DNA of 34,092 nucleotides from a virus, in IMG/VR virus record IMGVR_UViG_3300031857_000714, positions 1 to 34,092 of that record; one strand, given 5' to 3'. The position numbers were made by a program, and so were the translations under genes. Shown here in pieces: positions 16,756 to 23,334 of this stretch. Positions within the stretch are counted from its first letter, which is position 1. Each line of letters opens with the position of its first letter. The notes under the pieces were generated by a model that had not been told where the DNA came from, searched no databases, and was given only the letters and a program-made list of their open reading frames with translations.

Positions 16756-17649
16756 TTAGTCTTCTGCTAGTTTCTGAAAATAACTCAGAGCATCTGACTC
16801 TTCGTCAACATCATCTTCTACGGGTTTCTTTGACTTCAAAGATGGTTTCTTTTCCGTCAACTCATCAGCAACATCCTCTGCTGTCTTCTGAGAAGATGGA
16901 GCAGTTCCACGAACATCTCCACCAAGAACCTCATACATACGAGACTTGAGTTCTTCGTATGTTTTAAAGTTTGATGCATCTACAAGAGGAAGAAGTGCAT
17001 GTTGAGATTTCCAAATCTTTTCCAACTTAGCATCGTCATCTGAAAGAACAGATTGAGAATCAAACTCGGACTTATCATAATTGGTAAAACCACCAACCTT
17101 ACGAATCTTGATTCTGAAGTTTGCACCCTTCCAGAAATCAAATGGATTGATTGGTTCCTCATCGTTGAATTCAGGTTTCATTGCTTCCTGAATCTTCTCA
17201 AAGATCTTGGTTCCAAACTTATAAAGGAAAACCTTTCCTTCATTTTGTGGATTTGCTGGATCAGAAACAACATAAATGTTTGCAATATAAGTCAACTTAC
17301 GCTTGCGAATTCGTGCAAGATCCTTATCTGATTCAAGACCAGAATTCCAAAGTTGATTATTTAGTTCTCCAACTGGATCTTTTTGACCAATCGATGTTAG
17401 AGAGTTTTCAATGTACCATCCACCTGGTCCTTGAAATGCATGGTTATACATCTTTACCCAAGGAACATCCTCTCCGTCTACTGGTGGAAGAAAACGAATA
17501 ATTGCAAATCCGTTTCCAGACTTATCTTGCTCTGGTCGCCAAAAGCGATCATCCTTATAATCCTTTGCCTTGGTCTGATCTTCCATCTTCTTAATAAGAT
17601 CTTCAATACCAGACTTTGACTTCTTCTTCAAATCTCCAAATGAACCCAT
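16756..17649 (-). CDS. 32: Single-stranded DNA-binding protein gp32
   Basis: This 297-residue protein is near T4 gp32 (301). Family features: the basic start 'GSFGDLKKKSKSGIEDLIKK', 'DDRFWRPEQDKSGNGFAIIR' with 'FLPP', then 'FDFWKGANFRIKIRKVGG' followed by 'FTNYDKSEFD', and an acidic tail ending 'SDALSYFQKLAED'. The core contains no cysteines, so the zinc site of T4 gp32 is absent, as in several distant relatives. gp32 coats ssDNA in replication, recombination and repair, and its acidic tail recruits partner proteins. AGGAG lies only 2 nt from the ATG, an unusually tight spacing. Two hairpins in the leader and a dedicated promoter suggest translational control. Confidence 0.95.
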   Translation of the reverse strand: MGSFGDLKKKSKSGIEDLIKKMEDQTKAKDYKDDRFWRPEQDKSGNGFAIIRFLPPVDGEDVPWVKMYNHAFQGPGGWYIENSLTSIGQKDPVGELNNQLWNSGLESDKDLARIRKRKLTYIANIYVVSDPANPQNEGKVFLYKFGTKIFEKIQEAMKPEFNDEEPINPFDFWKGANFRIKIRKVGGFTNYDKSEFDSQSVLSDDDAKLEKIWKSQHALLPLVDASNFKTYEELKSRMYEVLGGDVRGTAPSSQKTAEDVADELTEKKPSLKSKKPVEDDVDEESDALSYFQKLAED

Positions 17650-17663
17650 AACTCCTACTTTCC

Positions 17664-17708
17664 CCGAAGATCTCCTTCGGTCTTATTACTCAGTGGGAAC
17701 TCCCCACT
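17664..17708 (-). promoter_or_regulatory. Two stem-loops in the gp32 mRNA leader
   Basis: On the gp32 strand, AGTGGG-gagtt-CCCACT (17708-17692) lies at the very 5' end of the predicted mRNA. CCGAAG-gagat-CTTCGG (17680-17664) follows, ending 14 nt before the ATG. T4 gp32 represses its own translation through a leader structure. These hairpins are candidates for an equivalent operator or for 5'-end stabilisation. Confidence 0.5.
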
Positions 17709-17713
17709 TCTGT

Positions 17714-17741
17714 ATTTTACTATGAAATGCCTCCGTGTCAA
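17714..17741 (-). promoter_or_regulatory. sigma70-type promoter for gp32
   Basis: TTGACA, 16 bp, TAAAAT on the minus strand, about 65 nt upstream of the gp32 ATG. The -35 overlaps the last codons of gp33. Confidence 0.72.
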
Positions 17742-17965
17742 CCGAAAGGCAATTTATTCTTAATTTTAGGTAAAAAATTTAAATCTCTTGCTTCTTGTTC
17801 TATTTTTTCTAAAAGAGGTTGAGACAGCAACTTTGGAGCCATGGAAAAATCATAAGAATATTCTTCAAAATAATGAATAACCGCATCCATGTATGTGCTG
17901 TTCTTTGATTTTACATAATTTTCCACTCTTTTGGAAAATTCTTCTTTTGTGATGTTAAATATCAT
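17738..17965 (-). CDS. 33: Late-transcription accessory protein gp33
   Basis: This 75-residue protein shows the gp33 pattern: 'NSTYMDAVIHYFEEYSYDFS' aligns with T4 'MSYLEATTAFLEENSI', and 'LLEKIEQEARDLNFLPKI' with T4 'IIEKIQSEAIDENLL'. T4 gp33 (112 residues) bridges RNA polymerase (beta flap) and the sliding clamp for late transcription. Here the protein is shorter at the N-terminus and ends 'NKLPFG' rather than T4's hydrophobic 'LDFLL' clamp-binding tail. The ATG is only 8 nt from a consensus -10, so the mRNA should carry at most a couple of leader bases. The gene is followed closely by the gp32 promoter. Confidence 0.8.
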   Translation of the reverse strand: MIFNITKEEFSKRVENYVKSKNSTYMDAVIHYFEEYSYDFSMAPKLLSQPLLEKIEQEARDLNFLPKIKNKLPFG

Positions 17966-17973
17966 ATGGTGTA

Positions 17974-18001
17974 ATTATACACTGATTAAAATTGATGTCA
18001 A
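17974..18001 (-). promoter_or_regulatory. Consensus sigma70 promoter for gp33
   Basis: TTGACA, 16 bp, TATAAT on the minus strand. Eight nt (TACACCAT) separate the -10 from the gp33 ATG, so the expected start site falls about 2 nt before the codon. Confidence 0.82.
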
Positions 18002-18034
18002 TCACTAGTATATATAAAAGTAAAGGAAATAAAT

Positions 18035-19276
18035 ATGCCATATACTGCTGACAATATTGAAATTACGATCTCTAGTGGTACAGCTGTGATCGCAACAGAT
18101 TATGGAACTAGCGGATCTGTAGGATTCAGTGCAGCACACGCTCAAATTTCAAAGATGTCTTGGGGAGATGAGAACTACACTTACAGAGTAAGTGAAGCAT
18201 ACCCAACACCAGTTAAGATTTATGGAATAACAGGAACTACAGTTCCTGTCTCTGGAACTATTGCAGGAACTGGAGAATTCTTAGTCAAAACAAATCCAAC
18301 ATCTTCTGTTATTGTAAAGGGTTCTACTTTTACATCAGATGCTGCTGTTTCAATATCTGGAAGAATTCAAGGAATAACATCAGGAACATCAGTAGGTGTT
18401 ACTGGTTATGTTAATATTTTAAACAATGTCGCAGTATTTGGCATCAGCGGAGCAACAGCAATTGCAGTAACTGGTGGAAGAAGACTTGCAAGTTCTACTG
18501 ACAGTGTAACTGTTGTTGGAAATGTTGGAATCAGTGGTGGATTGCAAATACTTGCAGCGACAGATTCTATTGCAGTATATGGTCCAAACGGTTCAACATA
18601 TGTTGAAACAAATCTAAACATTAATGGAACTCCTCTTGGTATTTCTGGTGACGCACTAAAGGTAGCAGTAACAAACAGCGGATTTACATTTAGTGTTACC
18701 GTTTCTGCAACAACTGGTGTAACAAATACACAAGGACCATTGCAAGTTCAGGGTTATACAGGAACTGGATATCCACTTACGATCAAAGGAAGTCTAGCAG
18801 GAGGAGCAGTAGAAATTGGTGCTCTCACTGCTATTCCAGTAGAAGTAACTGGTCCTGTAGAGATTGATGATGCAGCATTAATTGATGAAATGGATGTATT
18901 AAATTCAAGTATTAATACAGTTGCATCAAATACAAGATATACGCTAGATGTATTGAATCTAATAAATTCATCAGGATCTGGTGCAAAGGTAAATATCAAT
19001 ACAATTACAAGACCTTCAAGAATTATTGCTGGTCAAAAGGTTTTAAGCACAACACCTGCATTAATATCTACAGATACACTTCGTGTTGGTGTTACATTAA
19101 AATCATTGGGAACAAACACAGCAGACATCTATATCGGAAATACACTTACGGTTTCCGATACATCAGGATATGTATTAAGTCCGGGAGAAAGCATTTATAT
19201 AGAAGTTGCCAGCATGGGATCGATCTATGCTAGATCAGCAGCAGGAACACCTACAATATCATACATTGGTAGTTAA
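18035..19276 (+). CDS. Beta-rich probable virion protein (413 aa)
   Basis: The protein starts MPYTADNIEITISSGTAVIA after AAAGGAA with 8 nt spacing. It is made almost entirely of Gly/Thr/Val/Ser-rich beta-type segments with loosely repeated 'V(T/S)G' units (for example 'AIPVEVTGPVEIDD'). A short helix (about 290-310) precedes a C-terminal domain 'NTADIYIGNTLTVSDTSGYV' followed by 'LSPGESIYIEV', a type of ending seen in many phage surface proteins. No enzymatic motif. A TATATAAAAG element upstream may be a variant late promoter. The stop shares a base with the next start (TAATG). A head or tail surface protein or fibre is inferred. Confidence 0.78.
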   Translation: MPYTADNIEITISSGTAVIATDYGTSGSVGFSAAHAQISKMSWGDENYTYRVSEAYPTPVKIYGITGTTVPVSGTIAGTGEFLVKTNPTSSVIVKGSTFTSDAAVSISGRIQGITSGTSVGVTGYVNILNNVAVFGISGATAIAVTGGRRLASSTDSVTVVGNVGISGGLQILAATDSIAVYGPNGSTYVETNLNINGTPLGISGDALKVAVTNSGFTFSVTVSATTGVTNTQGPLQVQGYTGTGYPLTIKGSLAGGAVEIGALTAIPVEVTGPVEIDDAALIDEMDVLNSSINTVASNTRYTLDVLNLINSSGSGAKVNINTITRPSRIIAGQKVLSTTPALISTDTLRVGVTLKSLGTNTADIYIGNTLTVSDTSGYVLSPGESIYIEVASMGSIYARSAAGTPTISYIGS

Positions 19277-20334
19277 TGGGAAATAGACAAAACACAACAT
19301 CGGTTGGTGTAAAAAAACTTAGTAAAGAAAAACTTATACTAGTTCGTAGTGGTGTATTCTATGGATTGGTTATAGAAAATAAAAAGACCGAAGCAAATAG
19401 CATTAATCGTGGTCTAACATCTACTCCAACCATAATATATTACAGTGGAAATACAAAGTGTTTGATTGACTATGGCAATCAAACAAATGCTGATGCAGAA
19501 AAAACAGTTAGTGATTTCTTTACACAAATCGATCCAGGAACAACCATTTACATAATAAATGGTTATTATAAAGATCCTACTTCAGAAAAAACAGCAGATG
19601 TAAGCGGAACCTATACATTCAGAAAGTTTGCAAATGGAGTCGTATCTGCCGATGTAGTTAGTGTTAATGGATTATCTGCTTCTATAAATCGATATGATAA
19701 GTTAAAGTTTGAACAAATTCCATATGTTTTATCTGCATCTTTAAACACTACAGATGAACAAAAAACCATAGTTAAAAACAGATTTGGTGTTAATACAAAA
19801 AACTCATTCAATTATCTTGGTGTTAAAGTTGGCGATTATGTCAAAATAAACACAATGACTAAACCATCTAAAATTACAGAAATAAATATTGATTCTGACG
19901 GAAATGAATATATTATTCTGGAAGACTTATTAGAGAGTTTAGATCTCACAAGCACAGAAACTGTAGTGACCGTATACGCCTCCACAATCGATTCATTTAA
20001 CTATGTTCCAGATGTATTGGAAGACAAAGCGATAGGCGTAGGTGCTTGTATAGAAATACAAAACAATGTTATAATTGCTTGTACTAATAATAATACAATC
20101 ACTCAATGTAGATTAAGATCAAATATTAAGAATCAAATAAACACAGAAGTGACAATAGGTACATTCTGTAGAACACCCGATACAAACTTGTCTGCTGTAC
20201 AAGATACTACCGCCACATTAGCACAAGCTACGAATGCTATTGCAAATAGTCTGTCAACGCTATCAACATCAAATGGAACTGTATTAAGAAACGGTGGAGT
20301 AGTTAAGAATAATTTCTTTGGTAGATCTTTTTAA
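19276..20334 (+). CDS. Unknown protein coupled to the beta-rich virion protein
   Basis: This 352-residue protein starts at the TAATG junction, so it is translationally coupled. The N-terminus is basic ('VGVKKLSKEKLILVRSGVFY'). The middle is beta-rich with 'SDFFTQIDPGTTIYIINGYY' and 'YLGVKVGDYVKINTMTKPSK', which recalls the 'ITRPSRI' of its upstream partner. The C-terminus is helical and Ala/Thr-rich ('TATLAQATNAIANSLSTLST') and ends 'VKNNFFGRSF'. No domain is recognised. Length, composition and coupling suggest a virion or fibre-assembly partner of the upstream protein. It converges on a small minus-strand ORF, with a strong inverted repeat about 90 nt beyond the stop. Confidence 0.75.
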   Translation: MGNRQNTTSVGVKKLSKEKLILVRSGVFYGLVIENKKTEANSINRGLTSTPTIIYYSGNTKCLIDYGNQTNADAEKTVSDFFTQIDPGTTIYIINGYYKDPTSEKTADVSGTYTFRKFANGVVSADVVSVNGLSASINRYDKLKFEQIPYVLSASLNTTDEQKTIVKNRFGVNTKNSFNYLGVKVGDYVKINTMTKPSKITEINIDSDGNEYIILEDLLESLDLTSTETVVTVYASTIDSFNYVPDVLEDKAIGVGACIEIQNNVIIACTNNNTITQCRLRSNIKNQINTEVTIGTFCRTPDTNLSAVQDTTATLAQATNAIANSLSTLSTSNGTVLRNGGVVKNNFFGRSF

Positions 20335-20549
20335 ATTAATTTTTTTCTAGTAGAATCTAAATTAAATTTTGTTTTTAGTTTTTGAGAAATAGATTCATAT
20401 GAACTAGAAGATTCATATAAAACACAAAGGGTTACGGTATCCGTAGAGACACCGTAACCCTTTATTGTACAGTCAGGTTGATTTTCTAAAAATCTTTTAG
20501 GTTTACCACTTAACTCCAAAAAGGAGTAAGTATAGGTAACTTGTATCAT
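20331..20549 (-). CDS. Small hypothetical protein with embedded inverted repeat
   Basis: 72 residues from the ATG at 20549 (MIQVTYTYSFLELSGKPKRF); a TTG one codon earlier is possible. AAAGG lies 3 nt upstream, a tight spacing. The C-terminal half ('SSSSYESISQKLKTKFNLDS') is polar and helical. A perfect 13-bp inverted repeat lies inside the frame and encodes part of 'KGYGVSTDTVTL'. That could mean the ORF is real and the repeat a control element, or that the ORF is chance sequence over a terminator-like structure. The stop overlaps the stop of the converging gene. Confidence 0.5.
   Translation of the reverse strand: MIQVTYTYSFLELSGKPKRFLENQPDCTIKGYGVSTDTVTLCVLYESSSSYESISQKLKTKFNLDSTRKKLI
20426..20463. 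repeat. Perfect 13-bp inverted repeat (strong hairpin)
   Basis: AAAGGGTTACGGT (20426-20438) and ACCGTAACCCTTT (20451-20463) flank a 12-nt loop. It lies about 90 nt past the plus-strand gene stop. The long stem suggests a terminator or mRNA 3'-end stabiliser for the 18035-20334 operon, but neither strand has a long U run after it. An alternative inner pairing TACGG/CCGTA exists. Confidence 0.75.
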
Positions 20550-20568
20550 CAACCTTTATTTATCATTT

Positions 20569-20883
20569 TCACTTCTTAACACAGCACTTATCTGACTTTG
20601 AACAGTCGCGAATGTCATCGCGAATATCTCGCGCGGTATCATCAACATAACGATAGACAGCATCAAAATCACGATAGATTTCGTCACGCTCTGATCGTGC
20701 TTCTGCTTCGCACTTCTGTCCGATAACTGACAGAATAAAACCAAGGGCGAGAGCAACAATTCCAATGTTGCCGAAAAGAGATGCCGTGTTATCTGCGAGA
20801 TTATCTCCCGCAAACGCGACAAAAAGATTTGCGAAGAGCCCTACACTGGCAAGACCAACGATAAGATTACGATTCTTTAGCAT
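20569..20883 (-). CDS. Small protein with two membrane segments
   Basis: The ATG at 20883 (MLKNRNLIVGLASVG) has GGAAG just upstream. Longer versions would run into the tRNA-Arg gene. Of 104 residues, segments of about 7-26 and 35-56 are hydrophobic ('LIVGLASVGLFANLFVAFAG' and 'NIGIVALALGFILSVIG'). A charged cytoplasmic-type tail follows ('RDEIYRDFDAVYRYVDD' and more), ending 'CSKSDKCCVKK'. No family recognised. The gene is richer in G+C than its neighbours. It is downstream of the promoter that serves tRNA-Arg, so it is probably expressed from the same transcript. Membrane-associated; function unknown. Confidence 0.72.
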   Translation of the reverse strand: MLKNRNLIVGLASVGLFANLFVAFAGDNLADNTASLFGNIGIVALALGFILSVIGQKCEAEARSERDEIYRDFDAVYRYVDDTARDIRDDIRDCSKSDKCCVKK

Positions 20884-20977
20884 ATTTCTTCCTTTCATAA
20901 GTTTGAATTCTGGACACCAACGATACAACTTGACAGGCCTGGTGATTCTAAATGTTTTCATTATTTTTGTCATAAGC

Positions 20978-21050
20978 ATTCCCGAGTGGACTCGAACCAC
21001 TGACCAACGGTTTAGAAAACCGTTGCTCTATCCAACTGAGCTACGGGAAT
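20978..21050 (-). tRNA. tRNA-Arg(TCT)
   Basis: Full cloverleaf: acceptor ATTCCCG/CGGGAAT, D-arm GCTCAGTTGGATAGAGC, anticodon arm ACGGT-TTTCTAA-ACCGT (anticodon TCT), T-arm with TTCGAGT loop. No encoded CCA. Reads AGA, a common Arg codon in this AT-rich phage. A consensus promoter ends 8 nt upstream. Confidence 0.95.
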
Positions 21051-21058
21051 ATGCACCT

Positions 21059-21087
21059 ATTATACCACAATAGGTGTCCCGTGTCAA
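21059..21087 (-). promoter_or_regulatory. Perfect consensus sigma70 promoter for tRNA-Arg
   Basis: TTGACA, 17 bp, TATAAT on the minus strand, immediately upstream of tRNA-Arg. The predicted start is within a base or two of the mature tRNA 5' end. Confidence 0.9.
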
Positions 21088-21090
21088 GGG

Positions 21091-21408
21091 TTAAACCGAA
21101 AGTTTGAGATTTGAATTTCCAGTGGGATCTACAATCTTTTTACCCGGTACTACAAGATTATTTACAATTACAGATGTGTAATGATCTCCTAGTTCCTTTT
21201 GTGGATCTACCATGAAAACAATATTTTTCTTTTCGATGATTACGCCACTCTCTGTATTTGCGTATGGAATCCATCGCGCGAGTAGCAACTTTCCTTCTGG
21301 AGACGGAATAAGAACTGCCGCATCCTTAAGAGTTACTGTGTCTTCATTAATTGTTGTATTTGAAATAATTTCTTCACCACTTACCAAACGAATAATCTTC
21401 ACTTCCAT
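21091..21408 (-). CDS. Conserved phage protein, Sm-like beta-barrel type
   Basis: The ATG at 21408 (MEVKIIRLVSGEEIIS) has AAGGAG 8 nt upstream and was chosen over an earlier in-frame start. Of 105 residues, the pattern 'VKIIRLVSGEEIIS...TVTLKDAAVLIPSPEGKL', then 'LLARWIPYANTESGVII' and 'KNIVFMVDPQKELGDHYTSV', matches a small conserved T4-like and cyanophage protein that looks like an Sm/Lsm-type strand barrel. I know of no proven function; RNA binding would be speculation. It lies 5 nt downstream of the next small gene, so the two form a unit. The tRNA-Arg promoter begins at its 3' end. Confidence 0.78.
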   Translation of the reverse strand: MEVKIIRLVSGEEIISNTTINEDTVTLKDAAVLIPSPEGKLLLARWIPYANTESGVIIEKKNIVFMVDPQKELGDHYTSVIVNNLVVPGKKIVDPTGNSNLKLSV

Positions 21409-21413
21409 TATAT

Positions 21414-21650
21414 TTACTCCTTGTTTTCTGAACATCTAAACATTATACGATCCCAAAATGTACACTTTGGGGGTTTATCAATAGGCCAACATGTACAACA
21501 TGTTGATGGCCTAATATTTTCATTTTTTGGATCTATGAATCGATCAATACCTTTTTCAATTTCTTTGAGAGAAAGAAACATATCAATACATCTACCATCT
21601 CTGGTTGTTTGAACATGAATCAATTCTGATCGTTTTACTTCTCTTGGCAT
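21414..21650 (-). CDS. Small Cys-rich hypothetical protein
   Basis: This 78-residue protein starts MPREVKRSELIHVQTTRDGR, with GGAG 7 nt before the ATG. A C-terminal Cys cluster 'STCCTCWPIDKPPKCTFWDR' plus a last Cys at 'FRCSENKE' could bind a metal ion. No family recognised. The -10 of a consensus promoter is 11 nt before the ATG. A transcript from it would start downstream of the ribosome site and carry only about 5 leader bases, while read-through transcripts keep the site. Confidence 0.65.
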   Translation of the reverse strand: MPREVKRSELIHVQTTRDGRCIDMFLSLKEIEKGIDRFIDPKNENIRPSTCCTCWPIDKPPKCTFWDRIMFRCSENKE

Positions 21651-21661
21651 TTTAGATCTCC

Positions 21662-21689
21662 ATTATAGTCAATTACACATTGATGTCAA
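21662..21689 (-). promoter_or_regulatory. Consensus sigma70 promoter
   Basis: TTGACA, 16 bp, TATAAT on the minus strand, overlapping the 3' end of the holin-like gene and serving the Cys-rich small gene at 21650 and the Sm-like gene after it. Confidence 0.82.
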
Positions 21690-22002
21690 TATTTATCTTT
21701 CCTTTTTTTGCTTTTATCTTGTTTGAAACAAAATCATATATCAATTCCAATGATTTTAATCCTATAAATCCCATGACAAATGCAGTTCCATATTTACCAT
21801 TGTTTTGTATATATTCTGGCATAAAATTCAAAACTATTGGTGTAAGGTAATTTGCACATATTGCGCCAGCAAATATAGATGTTATTGCTTTTCCCGGTGT
21901 TTGATTCTTTGTAGTGAGGGCAAGCAACAATGCTCCAAAAAATCCAGCTAAAATTAATCCTAAATCTAGTCCATAATCCGATTGTTGAGAATTTTGTTCC
22001 AT
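21673..22002 (-). CDS. Holin-like small membrane protein
   Basis: The ATG at 22002 (MEQNSQQSDYGLDLGLILAG) is preceded by AAGGA with 6 nt spacing. The ATG two codons earlier directly abuts that site and is less likely. The 109 residues contain three hydrophobic segments: 'LGLILAGFFGALLLALT' (about 13-30), 'AITSIFAGAICANYLTPIVL' (about 40-60) and 'YGTAFVMGFIGLKSLELIYD' (about 72-92). A basic tail 'KIKAKKGK' follows. Size, three segments and charged ends are typical of class I holins. A TATAAATA late promoter upstream fits late expression. Holin is an inference; no endolysin gene was seen in the window. Confidence 0.68.
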   Translation of the reverse strand: MEQNSQQSDYGLDLGLILAGFFGALLLALTTKNQTPGKAITSIFAGAICANYLTPIVLNFMPEYIQNNGKYGTAFVMGFIGLKSLELIYDFVSNKIKAKKGKINIDINV

Positions 22003-22048
22003 TATCATTCCTTATATTTAAACATAGTATATAAGGTACTTACTTACT

Positions 22049-22056
22049 TATTTATA
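22049..22056 (-). promoter_or_regulatory. T4-type late promoter for the holin-like gene
   Basis: TATAAATA on the minus strand, just after the tmRNA terminator and 46 nt upstream of the holin-like start codon. It is the only promoter-like element in this short gap. Confidence 0.7.
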
Positions 22057-22059
22057 AAA

Positions 22060-22087
22060 TAAAAAAACAACCGCCAGTGGCGGTTGT
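22060..22087 (-). terminator. Rho-independent terminator after tmRNA
   Basis: On the minus strand ACAACCGCC-act-GGCGGTTGT is followed by seven U residues and an AU-rich tail, a textbook intrinsic terminator. It closes the tRNA/tmRNA transcript. Confidence 0.93.
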
Positions 22088-22310
22088 AGTCAATTCAGTC
22101 GCGGGATGACCAGTCCCCACTGCTTTAGGCAGCACGACGCATTGGAGCGGCGTTTATAAGTGCCAACTTTGGCATTTAACGAGGGTTGTTGACTACCTCT
22201 CGGATATCTCCCTATTACTTACATCCCCCCGTCGATTCTGTTCGACCCCGTAGGTTTGAATGGAGTCGGGGGGATTCGCACCCCCGTGCAGTTGGGTAGT
22301 TTGTAAAGAT
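22088..22310 (-). ncRNA. ssrA: Circularly permuted (two-piece) tmRNA
   Basis: On the minus strand the acceptor half comes first: T-arm GGGGG-TGCGAAT-CCCCC (22285-22269), acceptor strand CGACTCC and discriminator A at 22261. After an 11-nt spacer (22260-22250) comes the 5' half GGGGTCG (22249-22243), which pairs with CGACTCC including the G-U third pair shared by tmRNA and tRNA-Ala. Then comes AACAGAATCGACGG, the tmRNA D-region (compare E. coli GATTCGACGG). CTTTACA/ACCC upstream of the T-arm can pair with GGG.AT.GTAAG as helix P2. A tag frame GCA CTT ATA AAC ... GCT GCC TAA (22163-22125) gives ALINAAPMRRAA. tmRNA rescues stalled ribosomes. Permuted forms occur in alphaproteobacteria, some cyanobacteria and some betaproteobacteria. 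The exact resume codon is uncertain. Confidence 0.85.
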
Positions 22311-22328
22311 CAACGATATCATTTTTAT

Positions 22329-22592
22329 TTATGGTCTGTCAACTAGATAAATGGATTCTTGATCTACAATATCAAGACCGTTATGAGATCCTTTCATTTT
22401 TGTGATATCCCACAAAACAAGATCTCCGATCTTAATATCTTCAGTTAGATGTGGTCCAATATCAACGACCTTTGACCAAACCATTTTATTTGTTACCTTG
22501 TCATCGTAAATAATTCCTGCTTCGGTAGTCTTTCTGCCACCGAATGTTCGTTTAAGCAGAACTGTCTTTCCCACTGGTTTAATATTTTTCAT
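22329..22592 (-). CDS. GroES-like co-chaperonin
   Basis: This 87-residue protein follows the Cpn10 plan: 'NIKPVGKTVLLKRTFGGRKT' then 'TEAGIIYDD', 'WSKVVDIGPHLTEDIKIGDL' and 'VLWD', ending 'DIVDQESIYLVD'. A Gly-rich mobile-loop-like segment (residues about 17-27) replaces the usual long loop. It is slightly shorter than GroES (97) and T4 gp31 (111). Such proteins cap the host GroEL, in T4 for folding the major capsid protein. Its ATG overlaps the previous stop (ATGA), and its 3' end lies about 20 nt before the tmRNA. No divergent domain was seen. Confidence 0.82.
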   Translation of the reverse strand: MKNIKPVGKTVLLKRTFGGRKTTEAGIIYDDKVTNKMVWSKVVDIGPHLTEDIKIGDLVLWDITKMKGSHNGLDIVDQESIYLVDRP

Positions 22593-22909
22593 TGCGAATC
22601 CTTATTAACAAAATTTTGAAGAGAAGTGGACATTCTGCTCAACGATGATTGTGCGAGAAGAATTTCATTTGCAACTCGTTGAAGTTCCTTATTTGTTTCT
22701 GCAAGAATTATGTTCTTGTCTTTGTGCATATTTGTGTGCATTTTTTCCAAATCATCAATTTCTGGTTTCATTGGAAAATGTTTCAAGCACTCAGATGCTC
22801 TTTTACGAACTTCACTAGGAACTCGCGGAGTCTTTTCTGGATTTAGCAAATCGAAAAGAAATTCACGATTCTTACGCATTGATATGAACCATTCATTTGG
22901 AAGTGTCAT
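22589..22909 (-). CDS. BPSL0761-like protein
   Basis: The ATG at 22909 (MTLPNEWFISMRKNREFLFD) has GGAG 6 nt upstream. The longer frame would enter tRNA-Pro. The N-terminal half of the 106 residues, 'MRKNREFLFDLLNPEKTPRV' then 'PSEVRKRASECLKHFP', matches the 'REFL..LL.P..TPRVP..(V/I)R..A..LLRHYP' signature of small proteobacterial BPSL0761-type proteins of unknown function. The C-terminal half is a helical, coiled-coil-like extension ('NKELQRVANEILLAQSSLSR'). The family is mainly bacterial, so a host-derived gene is plausible. It is coupled by ATGA to the GroES-like gene. Confidence 0.68.
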   Translation of the reverse strand: MTLPNEWFISMRKNREFLFDLLNPEKTPRVPSEVRKRASECLKHFPMKPEIDDLEKMHTNMHKDKNIILAETNKELQRVANEILLAQSSLSRMSTSLQNFVNKDSQ

Positions 22910-22921
22910 AATAATCTCCAA

Positions 22922-22995
22922 TCGGGGTGACTGGATTTGAACCAACGACTTCTTGCTCCCAAAGCAAGCGCACTACCAAGCTGTGCTACACCCCG
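22922..22995 (-). tRNA. tRNA-Pro(TGG)
   Basis: Acceptor CGGGGTG/CACCCCG, D-loop with GG, anticodon arm CTTGC-TTTGGGA-GCAAG (TGG), T-loop TTCAAAT, discriminator A. Reads CCA. The next ORF starts 12 nt after its 3' end with its own ribosome site. Confidence 0.95.
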
Positions 22996-22997
22996 TA

Positions 22998-23069
22998 AGC
23001 CACCTATGAGATTCGAACTCACGACCCATGCTTTACAAAAGCATAGCTCTACCGCTGAGCTAAAGTGGC
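22998..23069 (-). tRNA. tRNA-Thr(TGT)
   Basis: Acceptor GCCACTT/AGGTGGC, D-arm GCTCAGCGGTAGAGC, anticodon arm ATGCT-TTTGTAA-AGCAT (TGT), T-loop TTCGAAT. It lies 2 nt from tRNA-Pro. Reads ACA. Confidence 0.94.
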
Positions 23070-23070
23070 A

Positions 23071-23253
23071 TCATTCATCTTTGCCTCTGCCCCAACCATA
23101 AAGAGTACGATATTCTTCTCTGTTGCGAATATGTTCTTTATTTTGAATTTCTAAAAATTCAATTTTACTTCTTGCTTCTGAAAGAAGATGGGATAGATTC
23201 AAATCATTTGTATTTATTGCTGCTTGATGCAATCTAGTTTTAATGTCTTCCAT
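23071..23253 (-). CDS. Small helical protein starting just after tRNA-Asn
   Basis: 60 residues from the ATG at 23253 (MEDIKTRLHQAAINTNDLNL), mostly helical and charged ('SEARSKIEFLEIQNKEHIRN'), ending 'YGWGRGKDE'. No family recognised. The start codon is only 3 nt beyond the 3' end of tRNA-Asn. The only ribosome-site-like sequence (GAGAG) lies in the tRNA acceptor strand. Translation from the intact precursor and maturation of the tRNA may therefore be mutually exclusive. The stop is 1 nt before tRNA-Thr. Confidence 0.6.
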   Translation of the reverse strand: MEDIKTRLHQAAINTNDLNLSHLLSEARSKIEFLEIQNKEHIRNREEYRTLYGWGRGKDE

Positions 23254-23256
23254 AAA

Positions 23257-23329
23257 CTCTCTGAACTGGGATCGAACCAGTGACATCAAAGTTAACAGCT
23301 TTGCGCTCTACCTGCTGAGCTATCAGAGA
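23257..23329 (-). tRNA. tRNA-Asn(GTT)
   Basis: Acceptor TCTCTGA/TCAGAGA, discriminator G, D-loop with GG, anticodon arm CAAAG-CTGTTAA-CTTTG (GTT), T-loop TTCGATC. Reads AAC/AAU. Confidence 0.95.
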
Positions 23330-23334
23330 ATAAA

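Noticed and set aside
20556-20822. 88-residue ORF overlapping the two-span membrane protein
   Set aside because: Out of frame with the 104-residue ORF, which has a better ribosome site and clear membrane segments.
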